A DNA stretch of 64,000 nt from a bacterium BMS3Abin14 (GTDB taxonomy: Bacteria > BMS3Abin14): positions 62,001 through 126,000 of the forward strand of contig BDTG01000010.1 of assembly GCA_002897695.1 (NCBI GenBank), in the 5' to 3' direction. The notes under the pieces were generated by a model. It saw only the letters and a list, made by a program, of their open reading frames with translations, did no database searches and was not told the origin of the DNA. Positions 62,492 to 64,000 of the stretch are shown here, in pieces. Each line of letters starts with the position of its first letter. Position 1 is the first letter of the stretch. Made by a program: the position numbers and the translations under genes.

Positions 62492-62796
62492 GATGAATCG
62501 AACCTCTCAATCTCTACTCCCCTCACTGAACCCGGTTGTGTTATTATGCCGGTCGGCGAGTTCCCAACCACCTAATTTAACACAGGGTGAAACCCGAAGG
62601 GAAAAGAAAAACCCAGAGGAAAGATCTCAAGCATTTAGGCATCAAGGCACTGGGTTTCTCGCAGAGTACGCGGAGAAAGGATTTGGGTAAAGAAAGATTA
62701 AACCCTGGTTTTGGTTTTTTCTGTGAGCTTTGCGTGCTTGAGCGAGCCTAAGCGCGCGGGCGAGAGGAAAGAGGAGGTTTTTCAGGATGGAACGGC
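62492..62796. other. gene-free stretch with a partial family B repeat
   Basis: Includes CTAATTTAACACAGGGTGAAACCC near 62571-62594 (family B second half) and degenerate words like GTTTCTCGCAGAGTACGCGGAG and AGCTTTGCGTGCTTGAGCGAGCC that resemble 52030-52095. It ends with GAGGAGG, the probable ribosome-binding site region of oppD. Confidence 0.5.
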
Positions 62797-63786
62797 ATGG
62801 CCGAAAACCTTCTTGACGTAATAGATCTGGTCACGAGGTTTCCCACCGAAAGGGGAGAACTCCGTGCGGTGGACGGGGTCTCATTCTCCCTCAGACGCGG
62901 TGAGATCCTCAGCCTGGTGGGCGAGTCCGGCTGCGGGAAGAGCATGACCGCACTGAGCATCATGCGGCTGGTCCCTCCCCCGGGGGAGATCGTATCGGGT
63001 CAGGTCCTCTTTGAGGGCCGGGACCTGATGTCCATGGATGGCGAGCGGATAAGGGAGCTTCGGGGAGACCGCATTTCCATGGTCTTTCAGGAACCCATGA
63101 GCGCGCTTAACCCCGTTTTCACCGTGGGGGACCAGGTCGCCGAGGTCCTGAGGATTCACAGGAAAATGGACGCGAAGAACGCCATGGAGGCAGCGTTGGG
63201 AATCCTGAAACGTGTCGGCCTGCCCGATCCCGAAAGCAGGATTACGGAGTACCCGCACCAGATGTCAGGGGGGATGCAGCAGAGGATTCTCATTGCCATG
63301 GCCGTTGCCTGTGAACCCGCTGTTCTCATTGCGGACGAACCCACGACGGCCCTTGATGTCACCGTCCAGGCCCAGATCCTTCGTCTCATGGAGGAGATAA
63401 TCAGGCTTGGAGAGGGGGGCGCGGCGCTGCTCATTACCCACGACCTCGGGGTCGTTGCCGAAGTGGCCGACAGGGTGTGCGTCATGTACGCCGGGGCGAT
63501 CCTTGAAAAGAGCCCTGTCCGGGAGCTTTTCGCTGACCCATGGCATCCGTACACCATGGGTCTTATCAGGTCCCTTCCAACCCTGAAGAGGCGTGAGTTT
63601 CATGCCATTCCCGGGGCGGTCCCCGACCTCGCCAGGCTGCCGGGGGCCTGCAGATTTCATCCCAGATGTCCCCGGGCTCAGGGAATTTGCGGGGAAAAGG
63701 AACCGGCTCTTCTAACAACCGGTGAAAGATCAGTCCGGTGTCACTTTCCCGGGGCGGAGAACGCGGGCCTCAGGAGGTCGATCTGA
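62797..63786 (+). CDS. peptide/nickel-type ABC transporter ATP-binding protein (OppD/DppD)
   Basis: A 329-residue ABC ATPase: Walker [19 protein letters not shown] loop [18 protein letters not shown], signature MSGGMQQRI, Walker [15 protein letters not shown], switch [12 protein letters not shown], and the C-terminal oligopeptide-family extension with Cys cluster ([20 protein letters not shown]), which in Opp/Dpp ATPases binds an iron-sulfur cluster. First visible gene of the transporter operon; permease genes are not on this side. Confidence 0.93.
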   Translation: MAENLLDVIDLVTRFPTERGELRAVDGVSFSLRRGEILSLVGESGCGKSMTALSIMRLVPPPGEIVSGQVLFEGRDLMSMDGERIRELRGDRISMVFQEPMSALNPVFTVGDQVAEVLRIHRKMDAKNAMEAALGILKRVGLPDPESRITEYPHQMSGGMQQRILIAMAVACEPAVLIADEPTTALDVTVQAQILRLMEEIIRLGEGGAALLITHDLGVVAEVADRVCVMYAGAILEKSPVRELFADPWHPYTMGLIRSLPTLKRREFHAIPGAVPDLARLPGACRFHPRCPRAQGICGEKEPALLTTGERSVRCHFPGAENAGLRRSI

Positions 63787-64000
63787 GCCCCCCACTGCTT
63801 CAGATACGGGACCTGACCAGAATCTTCCCCGTCAAGGGGGGCGTCCTCGGCAAGGTCACAGGCGGCATAAGGGCCGTGGACCACGTCTCCTTTGATATCG
63901 GCAGGGGAGAGGTCTTCGGGCTCGTGGGCGAATCGGGGTGCGGCAAAACCACGCTGGGAAGGATGCTGCTCCGGCTCATTGAACCCACGGAAGGCGCCGT
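63783..64000 (+). CDS. peptide ABC transporter ATP-binding protein (OppF/DppF), 5' part, CTG start
   Basis: The window ends inside this gene. Visible residues begin [20 protein letters not shown], continue [20 protein letters not shown] and Walker [16 protein letters not shown]: the second ATPase of Opp/Dpp systems. The first in-frame ATG comes only after Walker A, and no GTG or TTG fits. CTG at 63783 overlaps the oppD stop as CTGA and follows GGAGG at five bases, so CTG is the start. Confidence 0.88.
   Translation, partial: MSPPLLQIRDLTRIFPVKGGVLGKVTGGIRAVDHVSFDIGRGEVFGLVGESGCGKTTLGRMLLRLIEPTEGA

Overview
The window reads as a chromosomal segment of an anaerobic Desulfobacterota-like (former Deltaproteobacteria) bacterium, probably uncultured. 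This is inferred from the outer-membrane lipoproteins and Mla system, a multihaem c-type cytochrome lipoprotein, pyruvate phosphate dikinase with a membrane pyrophosphatase, an NtrB/NtrC sigma-54 pair, a SpoVG / tRNA-Gln / prs / rplY / pth cluster, a CooT nickel protein and a selenocysteine tRNA. GC content looks like the upper fifties by eye; it was not counted. Most genes lie on the minus strand in long runs with overlapping stops and starts.

Layout. 1-9 kb: end of a gamma-glutamyltransferase, ppdK, a PEPCK/HPr-kinase-like P-loop protein, and a metallo-beta-lactamase plus ThiF pair. 9.4-12.8 kb: a decayed integrative element. Its left end fuses an endonuclease V N-terminus to a phage-integrase C-terminus, and its right end abuts tRNA-Thr. 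13-20 kb: cooT, NtrC/NtrB, dus, a predicted selenocysteine-containing 5'-nucleotidase-like tetrahaem lipoprotein, and a glycoside-hydrolase-like lipoprotein. 20-29.5 kb: rpsF-ssb-rpsR-DUF2232-rplI-dnaB-alr-mlaEFD-radA. 29.7-44.7 kb: a near-continuous minus-strand run from a hypothetical gene and ftsEX-envC-ctpA through tsaD, TPR, LolB-like, ispE, spoVG, tRNA-Gln, prs, rplY and pth to hppA. 44.8-48.2 kb: a LysR regulator and a MetH without reactivation domain. 48.4-59.5 kb: an accessory zone with an NmrA-like reductase, a ParDE-type toxin pair, gene fragments, dispersed palindromic repeats, an aminotransferase, arsR, a tatA / response regulator / rplC / selC group, an ABC1 kinase and a Fic-type toxin module with four regularly spaced palindromes. 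59.6-64 kb: uvrA and the start of an oligopeptide ABC transporter.

Two observations stand out. First, the cytochrome lipoprotein reading frame carries an in-frame UGA where its family has a conserved Cys. A SECIS-like hairpin follows it, and selC and a LysR of the selenium-associated type lie in the same window, so I read UGA as selenocysteine (Sec48). Second, four genes (dus, the YibQ-like deacetylase, ftsX, oppF) appear to start at CTG. All four have a Shine-Dalgarno-like sequence and restore conserved N-termini; in two the CTG overlaps or nearly overlaps the previous stop as CTGA. Several dispersed repeat families and gene fragments show an actively eroding accessory compartment.
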